Of a DNA stretch of 64,000 nt, positions 9,128 to 18,057 are shown one piece after another. Source of the DNA: Sthenelais limicola (Eukaryota > Annelida > Polychaeta > Phyllodocida > Sigalionidae). Each line of letters opens with the position of its first letter. The first letter of the stretch is position 1. The stretch is taken from the NCBI GenBank assembly GCA_942159475.1, contig OW804096.1:13069871-13133870 (forward strand), read 5' to 3'. Position numbers and translations under genes: made by a program. The notes beneath the pieces were generated by a model. It did no database searches. It was not told where the DNA came from and saw only the letters and a list, made by a program, of their open reading frames with translations.

Positions 9128-10120
9128 CTAGGCGAGTCGCTTAAGGGCGTGATGGACAGATGTTCTTGTGGAAGAAAAGGGGCGTATATACGACGCCACC
9201 GCGTCGGACGCCCACGTCCCGTGAGATTTGACATCTTGGAGAGAGGCTCCGGCAGTGTTGTAAGCGTATGACGCCGACCCTCGGCGAAGGCTGTGTAAGG
9301 AGAAAAGGCGTGAATCAAGGTGCGCAGCTTTGAGAAGGCGCTTCCATTGAGTCACTATATAGTTAATGGTCATGTGTCGGGCGTTAGGGAATTGTAGTAG
9401 TGGGGAGCTCGACTCTCTTGTCGGCGCCTGTTTGTCGAGGCGTAGAAGGGCTCTGCGGAGGCAGAACACTGGATCATCTGTCGTCGGGACAAATAAGATC
9501 GTGGCCTGGCGCGATGATTGCATTGATTTCGACCACTTTATGGAGATATATGAGCCATCCGATGCTATTCTGCAGTCTCCCCGCGTCAGGTGTCTAGTGG
9601 CGTCAAAGATGGCACCAGATCTGGGGGCGAGATTGCTCTGACGCAACATGCCCATATACATGACAAGGATAGCAACTCTGATGTGCGTAGGAAAGTCGAG
9701 GAGGTGTATATTCAACAGTATTTTCTTCAAGATCTGTGGCGTGACAGGAAGCTTCGGCTTTGGGACATGCCTGAGCGTCAGTTGCAGGCCCCTTATGGCG
9801 TAGGCGACCCGCGGATGGTAGAGAGATGCCGAGGCATACCCCGTCAGCTTGAAGAACGTCCTGACGCCTGTAATAGTGTTTATGATAGTAGCAGGGACTT
9901 TGGTATACTTAGCTAAATATTCGATGAACCAGCATATTAGCTCCGGAAAAGGTTGCTTGAAATTGTGGCCCACAGCTTTGCAGAATGCGATATACTTCCT
10001 GACGGCCGCATGCCTATTTGCGACTGTCCCCGGGCGATGTGCTTGGCGTTGTCTGGCCTGAGCAGCTTCCACGAGGTGCCTAGGTTGCCTGCCTAATAGA
10101 ACATATGAATGTTGAACATA
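9128..10120 (-). CDS. Tyrosine recombinase (YR) of Ngaro element
   Basis: A phage-integrase-type tyrosine recombinase that would insert the circular DNA copy of the element. The frame is open from 10120; numbering residues from a GTG codon at 10072 (314 residues to the stop), the catalytic set is Arg144 (GMLRQSNL), His260 and Arg263 (LHSLRRG), His284 with Trp287 (HGTW) and nucleophile Tyr295 (ASYI). Residues 1-100 form the helical core-binding region. There is no ATG upstream in this frame; the first in-frame Met is near residue 138, inside the catalytic domain. The start of the frame overlaps the end of the RT/RNase H ORF by about 25 bases in the -1 frame, so expression probably needs a frameshift, splicing or reinitiation. 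I see no obvious canonical slippery heptamer in the overlap. No internal stops are present. Confidence 0.9.
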   Translation of the reverse strand, partial: YVQHSYVLLGRQPRHLVEAAQARQRQAHRPGTVANRHAAVRKYIAFCKAVGHNFKQPFPELICWFIEYLAKYTKVPATIINTITGVRTFFKLTGYASASLYHPRVAYAIRGLQLTLRHVPKPKLPVTPQILKKILLNIHLLDFPTHIRVAILVMYMGMLRQSNLAPRSGAIFDATRHLTRGDCRIASDGSYISIKWSKSMQSSRQATILFVPTTDDPVFCLRRALLRLDKQAPTRESSSPLLQFPNARHMTINYIVTQWKRLLKAAHLDSRLFSLHSLRRGSASYAYNTAGASLQDVKSHGTWASDAVASYIRPFSSTRTSVHHALKRLA

Positions 10121-12492
10121 TTATCACGAGCACAGGAAATATAAATGTCATTTTCTTTTGCAATGTCTTTAGCTTTGAATAATTCTTCAGAAGAGAGAGC
10201 TGCCCGAGAGAGTGCGTCAGCGATGACCATTTGTACGCCCGGGACATGGACAAACTCATATCGGACTTGAAATTTCATTGAATGATACCAGAGCGCCCTG
10301 GCGCAAGCACCCAGAGTCGGGTCTCTAGCTCTACCATCTCTATAAGCAAACACCGCCGCAGTATTGTCACAGTGGATCCTTATTATGCCCCCGGCGTGCC
10401 TGGATTTTGTAAAGAACCGAGCAGCTGCCAGGCAATTGATTGCCTCCAAGTGGTTGATGGATTTCTCAGACAACATTTCAGGCGTGAATGTGTACATATA
10501 GGCGTGGTGACCGTTGGTAGCACCCCCTCCCTTTAGACAAGCGTCGGCCCATATGTGTTCCACTACTTGTTGACGCGGAATTATGGCTTTTCCGTTGAAG
10601 GCTTCTGTGTATTTTAGAAACCACTTCAAGTCCGACTTTATGTAGGGGGAGATGGTGACCTTGTCTCCTGCGGCTGCACGGAGGCCAGCCAGAAGTCGTT
10701 GCATGAATAGGCGTGCAGGCGCGATAATTTTGGCGACGTGTGCGATCTTACCAACCAGAGATTGCATGGCGCTTGTTGTTATTTGGTGTTGACGCAGTGT
10801 ATTTGCCAAGCAGGAACTTGTTTCTGCAAGTTTAGAAAGAGGTATTGAGAGGCGATTTTCTTTTGTATTAATGTCAATTCCCAGCCACCTTACTGCGTGG
10901 CTAGGGCCTTGGAGCTTTTTGCGTGCGACCTGTAATCCCAAATCTGTAAAAAGTTCGATTGTTAGTTGCATTTGACATTTTACTACCTCAACAGATTCAC
11001 CGATTATAAGTAAATCGTCCAAGTACTGCTTTGCTGTTACGCCTTTCTTCTGCAAAGCACGCACTATAAACTCCGCCACAGACTGCATTACAAAGGCAGA
11101 ACTACGAGCCCCGAAGGGGAGCACCTTATCGATGTAATAGGCGTCATCTACCATGATTGCCGTCAGCGGCCAGTCTAACGGGCAGAGAGGAAAGTGTCTA
11201 TATGCGCGGCTCAAGTCGATCACAGCCATAGCAGGAGCCACGCCCATTTTTCGAATAATCTCGACTGCACAATTTATAGTGGGTAGTTGGTGATATGCTG
11301 GCGCACAATTGTATCGATTTTTGTATATTTTATCATTGACGCCCCCCTCCGGGAAGGAGTAGTCCACTATAATCCTCCTGGAGGTTGTATCAGATTTTGG
11401 ACGAGTCATAAGCGGACTGACATTTAACCATGGGGTGAAAGGTGGCCGTTTGTACGGTCCGGACATGGCGTTATGTTCCATTTCTTCCTTTACATAATCT
11501 CGAACATGCGCCATATGCTGCTGTGCTGACGGATGATTCACCACTGACTGTGCATAGTAGCGAGGCCCGCCGACATATTGCATCGGAAAACCAAAATTCA
11601 CGCCTTCTAACACCATTTTGTCACCTTTATGTCCTGTAGCTATGTCTGACCATTTTTCAATATTAAGCGTCAACTCGAGTGGTATTTTTGCACCTTTATA
11701 GTTGGGAACATTGTAGATTTTAACCTTTTCATAAATGCCAGCCATTTTAGAGTCCATATAAAGATCAGGGTATGGCCAGTTTGTATATGCATCAAAGGCA
11801 ATGTTCTGTGGGCTATCACTGTCACATTTGTTGAGTGAAGTTTGATTTAATTCATACTCACAGACGTCTAAGTCATTGGTCACTAGTTCCTGTTCATTAA
11901 ACACCTGTTCGTAATGTGGATACTGTACATTTTGAAGAAAGGTAGGCACCTCTCTCGTGGCTTGTTCGCCGTCACTCGCTTGTATTTTGGAGTCAAGTTC
12001 TCGGTCGTGGGCGTGAGTTTCTGCCTGGAATTGTACGAAATTGTCATTAGAATTACACATTGCGCCATCGATTGCTTCACTGTTTCTCCTGTTCACATTT
12101 ATAATGGTTTGAATTGACCCAACTTTGTTGATATTAACTCTAGAGATAGATTTGTCTACGGCAGAATGGCTTCTGTCGGATTGTTCGTGTTTATGTCGGC
12201 CATTTTGGTTGTGTTCTCGTTCCTTGCGAGAATCGCGTGGGACACGAGATTTTACACGAGAAGCGGCTGCCATGTTGGCTTGCCCGCTCTCGCTAGTATG
12301 GGCGCCGCCATCTTGGATGGGGCATGGCACATATGATCTGACGCCGACATATTCATTAGATTCAGAGTTAATTGCACAGTTTAGATTGTCTTGAAAGTTG
12401 GTCAACTCACCGATCGTTTGGGATTGTATGATGGAACAGGAGTTTAAGAGTTTTTTGAAGCCTGAGATGCTGGTTTCTTGTGAAATGGTTGG
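10093..12492 (-). CDS. Reverse transcriptase / RNase H of Ngaro element
   Basis: Copies the element RNA into DNA and degrades the RNA template. The frame is open from 12492 to the TAG at 10093. Numbering from the TTG codon at 12405 (770 residues), the N-terminal 200 residues are low in similarity. The RT palm carries VIDLSRAYRHFPL with Asp398 and the YLDD motif at 461-464. RNase H shows the full set Asp621, Glu654, Asp680 and Asp730. No in-frame ATG lies upstream of the conserved part, and the frame overlaps the end of gag in the -1 register with an A AAA AAC heptamer at 12456-12450. It is therefore probably made as a Gag-RT fusion. A GGTGAGT donor-like sequence near 12406-12412 is an alternative route (splicing). 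No protease or integrase domain is visible, as expected for this order. Confidence 0.92.
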   Translation of the reverse strand, partial: PTISQETSISGFKKLLNSCSIIQSQTIGELTNFQDNLNCAINSESNEYVGVRSYVPCPIQDGGAHTSESGQANMAAASRVKSRVPRDSRKEREHNQNGRHKHEQSDRSHSAVDKSISRVNINKVGSIQTIINVNRRNSEAIDGAMCNSNDNFVQFQAETHAHDRELDSKIQASDGEQATREVPTFLQNVQYPHYEQVFNEQELVTNDLDVCEYELNQTSLNKCDSDSPQNIAFDAYTNWPYPDLYMDSKMAGIYEKVKIYNVPNYKGAKIPLELTLNIEKWSDIATGHKGDKMVLEGVNFGFPMQYVGGPRYYAQSVVNHPSAQQHMAHVRDYVKEEMEHNAMSGPYKRPPFTPWLNVSPLMTRPKSDTTSRRIIVDYSFPEGGVNDKIYKNRYNCAPAYHQLPTINCAVEIIRKMGVAPAMAVIDLSRAYRHFPLCPLDWPLTAIMVDDAYYIDKVLPFGARSSAFVMQSVAEFIVRALQKKGVTAKQYLDDLLIIGESVEVVKCQMQLTIELFTDLGLQVARKKLQGPSHAVRWLGIDINTKENRLSIPLSKLAETSSCLANTLRQHQITTSAMQSLVGKIAHVAKIIAPARLFMQRLLAGLRAAAGDKVTISPYIKSDLKWFLKYTEAFNGKAIIPRQQVVEHIWADACLKGGGATNGHHAYMYTFTPEMLSEKSINHLEAINCLAAARFFTKSRHAGGIIRIHCDNTAAVFAYRDGRARDPTLGACARALWYHSMKFQVRYEFVHVPGVQMVIADALSRAALSSEELFKAKDIAKENDIYISCARDNMFNIHMFY

Positions 12493-13784
12493 TTATTCCT
12501 TCGGCCAGCGCCGTCGCCGCTATGTAAATTGGCTTGAGCTGTTCTTTTATTTTGGCAATCCTTGACGGCATGGGCGTTCTCTCTCTCTTTCATTGCGAAA
12601 AAACAATAACCACACACATGTAGAAACCTGGTATTGCCATCCGTGTGGCTGTTCTTGTGGGCACAGTTGTCAAAATTAAAGTCTCTACAGATTGCTTGGT
12701 TGTTTGCCTTCGTATTAGTATCCACGCTTCTTGCACCTTGTGTGTCCCAGGCCATTTTTACACGGTAATCATTAAATACATCAGTGTGGGACCACTCATT
12801 TTGCTCCTCCAGGATAAGATCCAGGCACGCCTGAGACCATGCATGCGCCGAATCCCAAGTGCGGAGAGCTGTATCCTCAGCTAGAGTTGCGAGATGGTGG
12901 AGCATAAACCACGATGTCGACCCGTATCTTACATTATTCATGGTCATGCGTGCGAAGCCGCAGGTATATTCAGCAAGGGACAACTCTCTCTTCTGTTTTT
13001 TGATACGTGCCGCCATATCTGGCGGTAGAGAAGTTTCAGGCGCATTGAAAATTTCAACCCTACCTCGTCTTCCTGTCGACCTGTACTGTGCGTCAAGGGC
13101 TCGCTTAACAACCTTCGAAGAGCGATGTCTTGCTGTTAAGCGACGAGGAGAAGGGAGCGAGTCACTATCTGAAGCTGACTCCTCCGAACTGTCTGCGGGC
13201 TGGCGTGATCTATAAGAGTATGCCGGGTGCCGGCTGCGTAGAGGCGGGCTGTCACTATAGTCACTATGCTTCTTCTTCCTCCGTCCGTGATGGTGACGGT
13301 GGCTATCTCTCGTAAATTGCCTTTCCCGGGGGCGTTTAAATGTCACTATAGTATCGTCCGAGTCCTCAGTTTGGGTTTGCTCAAAGTCAATTTGTGAAAC
13401 ATCCACTCTAGACCGTTTAGGCGTGCGGTATACTTGGTGCGACGCCGGCGGTGACTGCCGCTGCCTCGTGTAACTGTCACGATGACTGACACTGGCTGAC
13501 GCAGTCTGAATGGCTGTGGTGCAGATCTGTTGTAGCATATCTGACATTTGCTGCATCGGATTAGCACAAACTACTGGGGCGTTCTTTGGCCTTCCACGCC
13601 TTTTAGGAGTAACGATAGTCTTTCGTTTGGCACGTAAACCACGTCTGGGCAATACTTTGTTGGGCGTCTGAGGCGGTACATCATCTTCCCCGCCGGCAGA
13701 TTCCCGTAAAGCATGCTCGTCCGCGGATTCCGCCATATTGGCGTGCTCGGCCCCTCTCCTCTGGCGTGAAGTCTTGTTCTTCAT
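12444..13784 (-). CDS. Gag-like protein of Ngaro element
   Basis: A 446-residue nucleocapsid-type protein starting at an ATG. Residues 45-70 are basic and contain an AT-hook-like RRGRPK. Residues 100-240 are Ser/Arg/His-rich and probably disordered. Residues 270-350 form a more ordered region (AEYTCGFARMTMNNVRYGS). A Cys/His cluster near the C-terminus (C366, C374, H389, C391, C394, H405, C410) resembles the zinc-binding motif of DIRS-order Gag proteins and would bind RNA. The stop TAA at 12446-12444 comes one codon after the slippery AAC. An overlapping upstream frame (13923-13681) has its own ATG, and the true start may lie there if an indel separates them. Confidence 0.8.
   Translation of the reverse strand: MKNKTSRQRRGAEHANMAESADEHALRESAGGEDDVPPQTPNKVLPRRGLRAKRKTIVTPKRRGRPKNAPVVCANPMQQMSDMLQQICTTAIQTASASVSHRDSYTRQRQSPPASHQVYRTPKRSRVDVSQIDFEQTQTEDSDDTIVTFKRPRERQFTRDSHRHHHGRRKKKHSDYSDSPPLRSRHPAYSYRSRQPADSSEESASDSDSLPSPRRLTARHRSSKVVKRALDAQYRSTGRRGRVEIFNAPETSLPPDMAARIKKQKRELSLAEYTCGFARMTMNNVRYGSTSWFMLHHLATLAEDTALRTWDSAHAWSQACLDLILEEQNEWSHTDVFNDYRVKMAWDTQGARSVDTNTKANNQAICRDFNFDNCAHKNSHTDGNTRFLHVCGYCFFAMKERENAHAVKDCQNKRTAQANLHSGDGAGRRNNQPFHKKPASQASKNS
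12450..12456 (-). promoter_or_regulatory. Slippery heptamer A AAA AAC for -1 frameshifting
   Basis: In the Gag frame the last codons read TCA AAA AAC TCT TAA. The heptamer A AAA AAC is phased as X XXY YYZ, and a -1 slip enters the open RT frame. This heptamer class is known from retroviral gag-pro and other frameshift sites. I could not identify a downstream pseudoknot by eye. Confidence 0.65.
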
Positions 13785-13923
13785 AAGTTTCCTCCTCGTC
13801 TTTACGGTCGTTGACTATTATTTGCGTTTGTTTAAGAAGCCTTTCCTCCTCCTGCTGTCTTAGTTTCTCGGCCTTCTCTGCCTTTTTAGCGGCTTTTGTG
13901 GTAGCGGTAGGTTTGGGAGGCAT
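13681..13923 (-). CDS. Upstream small ORF overlapping gag
   Basis: An 80-residue frame starting at ATG 13923, just inside repeat A1. It has a Lys/Ala/Glu-rich segment (TKAAKKAEKAEKLRQQEEE), which looks like a coiled coil, followed by an acidic stretch (DEEETYEEQ). It overlaps the first 100 bases of gag in a different frame. Either it is a separate leader ORF or it is the real N-terminus of Gag, separated from the rest by an indel or a +1 shift. The composition before the overlap looks coding; after it, the main gag frame looks coding. Confidence 0.45.
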   Translation of the reverse strand: MPPKPTATTKAAKKAEKAEKLRQQEEERLLKQTQIIVNDRKDEEETYEEQDFTPEERGRARQYGGIRGRACFTGICRRGR

Positions 13924-13944
13924 AGCGGAGGTTATCACAACAAG

Positions 13945-14079
13945 GATTTCGCTTCTGACTAGGGTGCGAGCGAAGGTCCAAGTGGCGTGTCTGACAGACT
14001 TTGGCCCAGAGTTCAGTTCTAAGTCGTGAAGGTGGCGCCACCCATTCAATGCCCTATAATGACACGTCATTATTAGCCT
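13945..14079 (-). repeat. Ngaro split repeat A1 (135 bp)
   Basis: The outer 5' repeat, starting 22 bases upstream of the first ATG (13923). In this group the terminal repeat is expected to carry the promoter, but I see no clear core promoter motif. Confidence 0.9.
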
Positions 14080-14298
14080 AATTGGCAACTCTACACATTT
14101 AGGAAATTTTGCTAAATTAGACTGAAAAATGATAAATACCGGGTATAGCTGAGTGTAATTATTTGGTATCGTGTTGATTTAAAGTATCTGTTTTGCTATG
14201 TTAAACAACGTTTTGAAGCTCATTTTAGTTTTAAATCTAGGTTTATATTTGAGAGGATTGGTGAAGGTGAATTGTACATTTTCTGAAAATCTGACCCA
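14080..14298 (+). mobile_element. MITE-A right part, continuing from 8516
   Basis: Resumes with AATTGGCAACTC and runs to CTGACCCA. With 8516-8540 it makes one full plus copy. Confidence 0.85.
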
Positions 14299-14386
14299 TA
14301 TGAGGGCACCCCTAGTGCCACTCATATTGGAACGCCACAGGTGAGGTGTGAAGGACCGACACACAGACAGACAGACAGCTCCTAGA

Positions 14387-14622
14387 CGGGTCAGATTTTC
14401 AGAAAATGTACAATTGGCAGCTGTACACATTTAGTAAATTCCGCTAAATTAGGCTGCAATTTGGTTAATACTAGGTAAATTCGAGTATATTCGGCATTGC
14501 ATTGATTCTAGCAAACTGTTTGGTTAGGATGAACTGCATTTTGAACTTTATTTTCGTCTGAAATGTGGGTTATTTGAGAAGATTGGTGAAGGTGAATTGT
14601 ACAATTTCTGAAAATCTGACAC
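14387..14622 (+). mobile_element. MITE-A, full copy
   Basis: Plus copy; the right tip is degenerate (CTGACACA). Confidence 0.8.
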
Positions 14623-14705
14623 AGGTTATGAAATCCTGGAAGGCTCAATTATAAATGGATTCAGAATAGTATCCTGGATTTATAGCATTCGCCTTAGAAC
14701 TACCC

Positions 14706-14850
14706 CTCTCTTATCCACTCACTTTCACCTCGTCATCTTCTCTCCTTCTTTCCTTCTCTCCTATCTCTCTCCTTTATTTTATGTCCCTCGTCTCTTTCCC
14801 TCTCTCCCTCTATCTCTCTTGGTCCCGTCCTCTCTTCCTCTATCTAACCG
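14706..14850 (+). repeat. CT-rich tract
   Basis: Pyrimidine-rich low-complexity DNA next to the family C and LINE complex. Confidence 0.7.
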
Positions 14851-14884
14851 TTATCTTTGTTCTTATCTATCGCTTATTTTTGGT

Positions 14885-14995
14885 GGTCCTGGGTAAGACC
14901 TTAAAGTGCCTGGTCCTGGGTAAGACCTTAAAGGGCCTTTCTGTCTCTTTTCTCTGTCTCTCTCTCCCTTCTTCTCTATCTCTATTTCCTGGGTA
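14885..14995 (-). mobile_element. Family C 3' half, split by the LINE
   Basis: Carries the tail of a minus copy, with its GGTCCTGGGTAAGACC end present twice. The head half lies at 18831-18929; the LINE sits between them, within the ATCATACCCAGG stretch of the consensus. Confidence 0.75.
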
Positions 14996-15637
14996 TATAT
15001 ATAGGATTTTTATTCTGAACAGACAATACATACAATCAGAAACGAATATACCGTCTGCAAGCCAAGTGGCACGCAGGTCTTCCGGGGCAAATCTCATTTG
15101 TTGAACATAGCTGATGTTTTAACTGATATTAGTAAAATAGTGTTCAATGGTCAGTCATGATGTTTGAGACTGTTTATGGTCCGTTTTGTAATTAAAGTGT
15201 CAATTGTTTTGTGATAACGGACATTAATGTAGTTTAGTTTAATGTGGTTGTCTAGTACAGTGATTAAAAATTTTCCTACTACAGCATCCTGGAGTAAAAC
15301 ACAATGATATTACAAAGCTTGGTTTCTCCTGTACATTGGTCTCCTGTACTGGAGGCCTAAAACATCAAGAACAGTAAACAGTAAAACATTTGAGTTCTCT
15401 CACAGTCAGTACTTGTAGTGGTGGAGCGCCGCTACTATAACATATATTTACAGAACAAAACAATACAATAAAACAGTGTAGGTTTCTATCCCCCCTCCCA
15501 TGGTATCGTTATATCGATCTTGTTGCAAGAAAGGATTTACACTCTTAAATAGATTATAGTTCCCCGCCCCCTATTTTACTGTCAACAAGTCATACAATGA
15601 ATGTTGATCAGTTCGTGATATCATCTGATATGTCTCC
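14996..15637 (-). other. LINE 3' untranslated region
   Basis: Non-coding stretch between the LINE stop codon and its TA-rich tail. Similar GAATAAAA-plus-tail ends, in either orientation, occur near 19224, 30640 and 47390. Confidence 0.6.
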
Positions 15638-15908
15638 TCAGCTTGTCTGAGGTTCCTTAAGGTGGGGATCGAAGTCAAGAGGGTATCTATTTTTTAGGTA
15701 GCCTCTGAACTCTTTCCTGTTTGGTAATAATTGGACTTCACTAGGAAGAGAGTTCCATAAGTTGGGCAGGGAATAGAGGTACGATCTCCGAAAGATTTCG
15801 TTTTTTGGAGTGGGCACCTTCAGTTTCCTACCTTTCTTTAGGCTCCTGAGTCCTATGGCCCTATTATCAGTATTTTTGTCATCTAGTGATCTTATGAAGG
15901 CCCTTTCC
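15638..15908 (-). pseudogene. LINE ORF2 C-terminal fragment
   Basis: Encodes the end of the LINE protein, from ERAFIRSLDDKN through the motif PNLWNSLPSEV to the stop. It is the continuation of the RT fragment at 18058-18829: removing the hAT-like insertion brings the two into the same frame near a Leu-Glu codon pair. It is not functional as it stands. Confidence 0.75.
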
Positions 15909-16477
15909 CAGGCGCGGCAGAACCGGGGGGGCAAGGGGGGGCGCTTGCCCCCCCAATAATTATATTGGGGGGGCATGGCCCCCCCAATAATTTGGTTGAA
16001 ATGTGAACAAATTATTCGCCAAAGAATGTCACTCACAGACGCTTATGCAACGTGCACAGTAGTAAGACTAATGAAATCATAAATAATAAGTTCAGAAAAT
16101 TCAGACATCATTCATGTAAAAACTAAGAGAATCAGTAAAAAATTGTTGTTCTTGCTGATTCAGAACTTCATTTCTGTAGGCCTATATCAATCTTCTTTCT
16201 CAATGCCTATCTATCCCTGCATCCCTCCCTCTCCCTCTCACCCTCCTCCCTCTACCTTGATATATCTTTCTCTCCTCTCACTGTCTATTTCCCTCTCTAT
16301 CAATATTCTTCTCACCTTACTACCTTACTAAAATATCAAAGATATGGGAAATAAAAAGTATAATATTGTAACTCATTTCCTTGTAACACATCACATGCAT
16401 AGTATCAAAGGTATGCAAGGAATTGGATTAGAAACGTTTTAACTAGTGTGACCAAACTGTCCTCTCAAAAGGGGAAA

Positions 16478-16565
16478 GGCGAGAGGGGAGAGTTGAGAGA
16501 AGAGAGGAGAGAGATGAGGGAGAAGAGTTAATTAAGAGATGAGAGATGAATGAGGGACAAGGGCA
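16478..16565 (+). repeat. GA-rich tract
   Basis: Purine-rich low-complexity sequence inside the hAT-like element. Confidence 0.6.
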
Positions 16566-16671
16566 TGATATTTTTTTAAAAACAAGTTTTTATTTTGAGA
16601 TATTTCACAATAGTGATATATTTCAATCCCCGCTATATTCTGGTTTGCTGCTGTAAATACTCTGAATAAAC

Positions 16672-16735
16672 ACATTGTGATGTGTTTCAGGAAAATGAGT
16701 CACAAGTCACAAAATTGATATTTTCCAAAAGGATT
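16672..16735 (+). repeat. Short dispersed repeat
   Basis: ACATTGTGATGTGTTTCAGG and the following GAAAATGAGTCACAAGTC stretch recur with few changes at about 52443-52500. Confidence 0.5.
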
Positions 16736-16761
16736 TATTTACAATTGAGATCTCTTTGGTG

Positions 16762-17060
16762 CAGGTGCGGCATAACCAGGGGGAGGGGGGCAAGGGGAGC
16801 ACTTGCCCCCCATAATTATATTGAGGGGGGGGCCTGCCCCCCCCCAATAATTTTGTTGTAATGTGAACATTTTATTTGACAAAAAAAATAACTCACAGCA
16901 TACAGTGGTAAGACTAATCATAAATCATGAATATTAAAAGCAGAAAGTTTACACATCATTTATGTAAAAACTAAGAGAATCAGTAAAAAAAAGTATTGTC
17001 CTTGATGACTCTGGCTGAACTTCATTTCTGTATAGCGATATTCTTTCTCATTGCCCCTCC
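16762..17060 (+). repeat. Second copy of the hAT-like left end
   Basis: About 300 bp that match 15909-16225: CAGGTGCGGCATAAC, G-run, AATAATTATATTG, then ATGTAAAAACTAAGAGAATC and CTTCATTTCTGTA. The two copies are in direct orientation about 850 bp apart. Confidence 0.65.
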
Positions 17061-17124
17061 CTCTCCCTCTCATTCCCTCTCGCCCTCCTCCCTTTCCTAT
17101 ATCTTCCTCTCACTGTCTATTGTA

Positions 17125-17265
17125 TGAACCCCCCCCCCACACACCTTTAAAGTCTTGTGCGAGATTCCTTGGTTCCTCCTTGCCGCCCCCCCCCCCTCAG
17201 AGTCTGCACAAAAAAGGTGCCGCCCTGAAAATTCTCCCCTGCCCCCCCCCCCCCCCCCCACCGTA
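17125..17265 (+). repeat. Poly-C-rich segment
   Basis: Several C runs (up to about 16) at 17130-17260 could form i-motif/G-quadruplex structures. Open frames here are artefacts. Confidence 0.6.
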
Positions 17266-17427
17266 TTCATCACCAAATTCATATCCTACATCTTAGTGAT
17301 TTATATAATATATCTTTTTAAATGTTTGAAAAATGCACAAATGAAGATGATAGATGGTAGGCTAGTCACCAGATTTGGTTTATAGTATTCTTAAATTGTA
17401 CCTAAAAGCATCTCACCAAAATACATG

Positions 17428-17669
17428 TGGGTCAGATTTTTAGAAAAATGTACAATTGGCAGATCTACATAATATTTAGTAAATTCTGCTAATTTAAGAC
17501 TGAAAAATGGTCAAAACTAGTTATATCTGAATATATTTGGTATTGAGTTGATTTAAAGGATGTGTTTGGTGGTGTTAAACTGAATTTTGAACATCATTAT
17601 TGTCTTAAATTTGTGTTATTTGAAAGGATTTTTAAAGACAAATTGTACATTGTCTGAAAATCTGAGCCA
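17428..17669 (+). mobile_element. MITE-A, full copy
   Basis: Plus copy with TG on both outer sides, supporting a 2-bp target duplication. It is nested inside the hAT-like element. Confidence 0.8.
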
Positions 17670-18057
17670 TGTAAGAAAAAAATTGTAAAACTATAAAAAA
17701 CAACATTTTAGATCCCAATGAGAATAGATTCAACACCCAAAAAAATGCCTAAAATGAGTTCAAGTCTAAGGGAAAAACGTCTGGCTTCTGGGGCCGTAGG
17801 CGGGCCCCAGACCCCACGCCTTATGGGCTGGGATAAGCTGGGTTATAGCGTACCACATTAAAATTCTAAGAAGTATTCAAAAGTATGGTAGTATGCCATG
17901 CTGATGCTGATGAAAGTTGAAAGTATTGGGTTTGTGTGAAATATTTCGATTCTATTATAGTATTGGAGGGTAATGCAAATTCATCCTCTATGCCCCCCCC
18001 CCCCCCCACCCCAAAAAAGTTTGCCCCCCCAATATTTTATCTGTTCCGCCGCCCCTG

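Larger units (their letters stand above)
8541..14079 (-). mobile_element. Complete Ngaro-type YR retrotransposon
   Basis: A 5.5-kb element coded on the minus strand: A1 repeat, gag-like ORF, RT/RNase H ORF, tyrosine recombinase ORF, then B1, A2, a 59-bp spacer and B2. Split direct repeats with a tyrosine recombinase and no integrase or protease place it in the DIRS order. The absence of a methyltransferase domain and the direct rather than inverted repeats favour the Ngaro group over DIRS or PAT. All ORFs are long and carry their catalytic residues, and the repeats are nearly identical, so the copy is recent and may be active. Integration would be by strand exchange from a circular intermediate, which explains the lack of a target duplication. 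It is inserted in a MITE-A copy. Confidence 0.9.
15909..18057. mobile_element. hAT-like element inserted in the LINE
   Basis: The outer tips are inverted repeats (CAGGCGCGGCAGAAC at the left; CAGGGGCGGCGGAAC read from the right), followed in both cases by a G-run and GGGGGGGCAA. CAGGGGCGG-type tips and the LINE flanks (a shared GGAAA) suggest a hAT-type transposon with a damaged 8-bp target duplication. There is no transposase. It contains a second partial copy of itself from 16762 and a MITE-A at 17428. Confidence 0.5.

Noticed and set aside
12406..12412. GGTGAGT splice donor near the RT start
   Set aside because: A good donor match, but no matching acceptor was found that would join gag to RT better than the -1 frameshift; kept only as an alternative.
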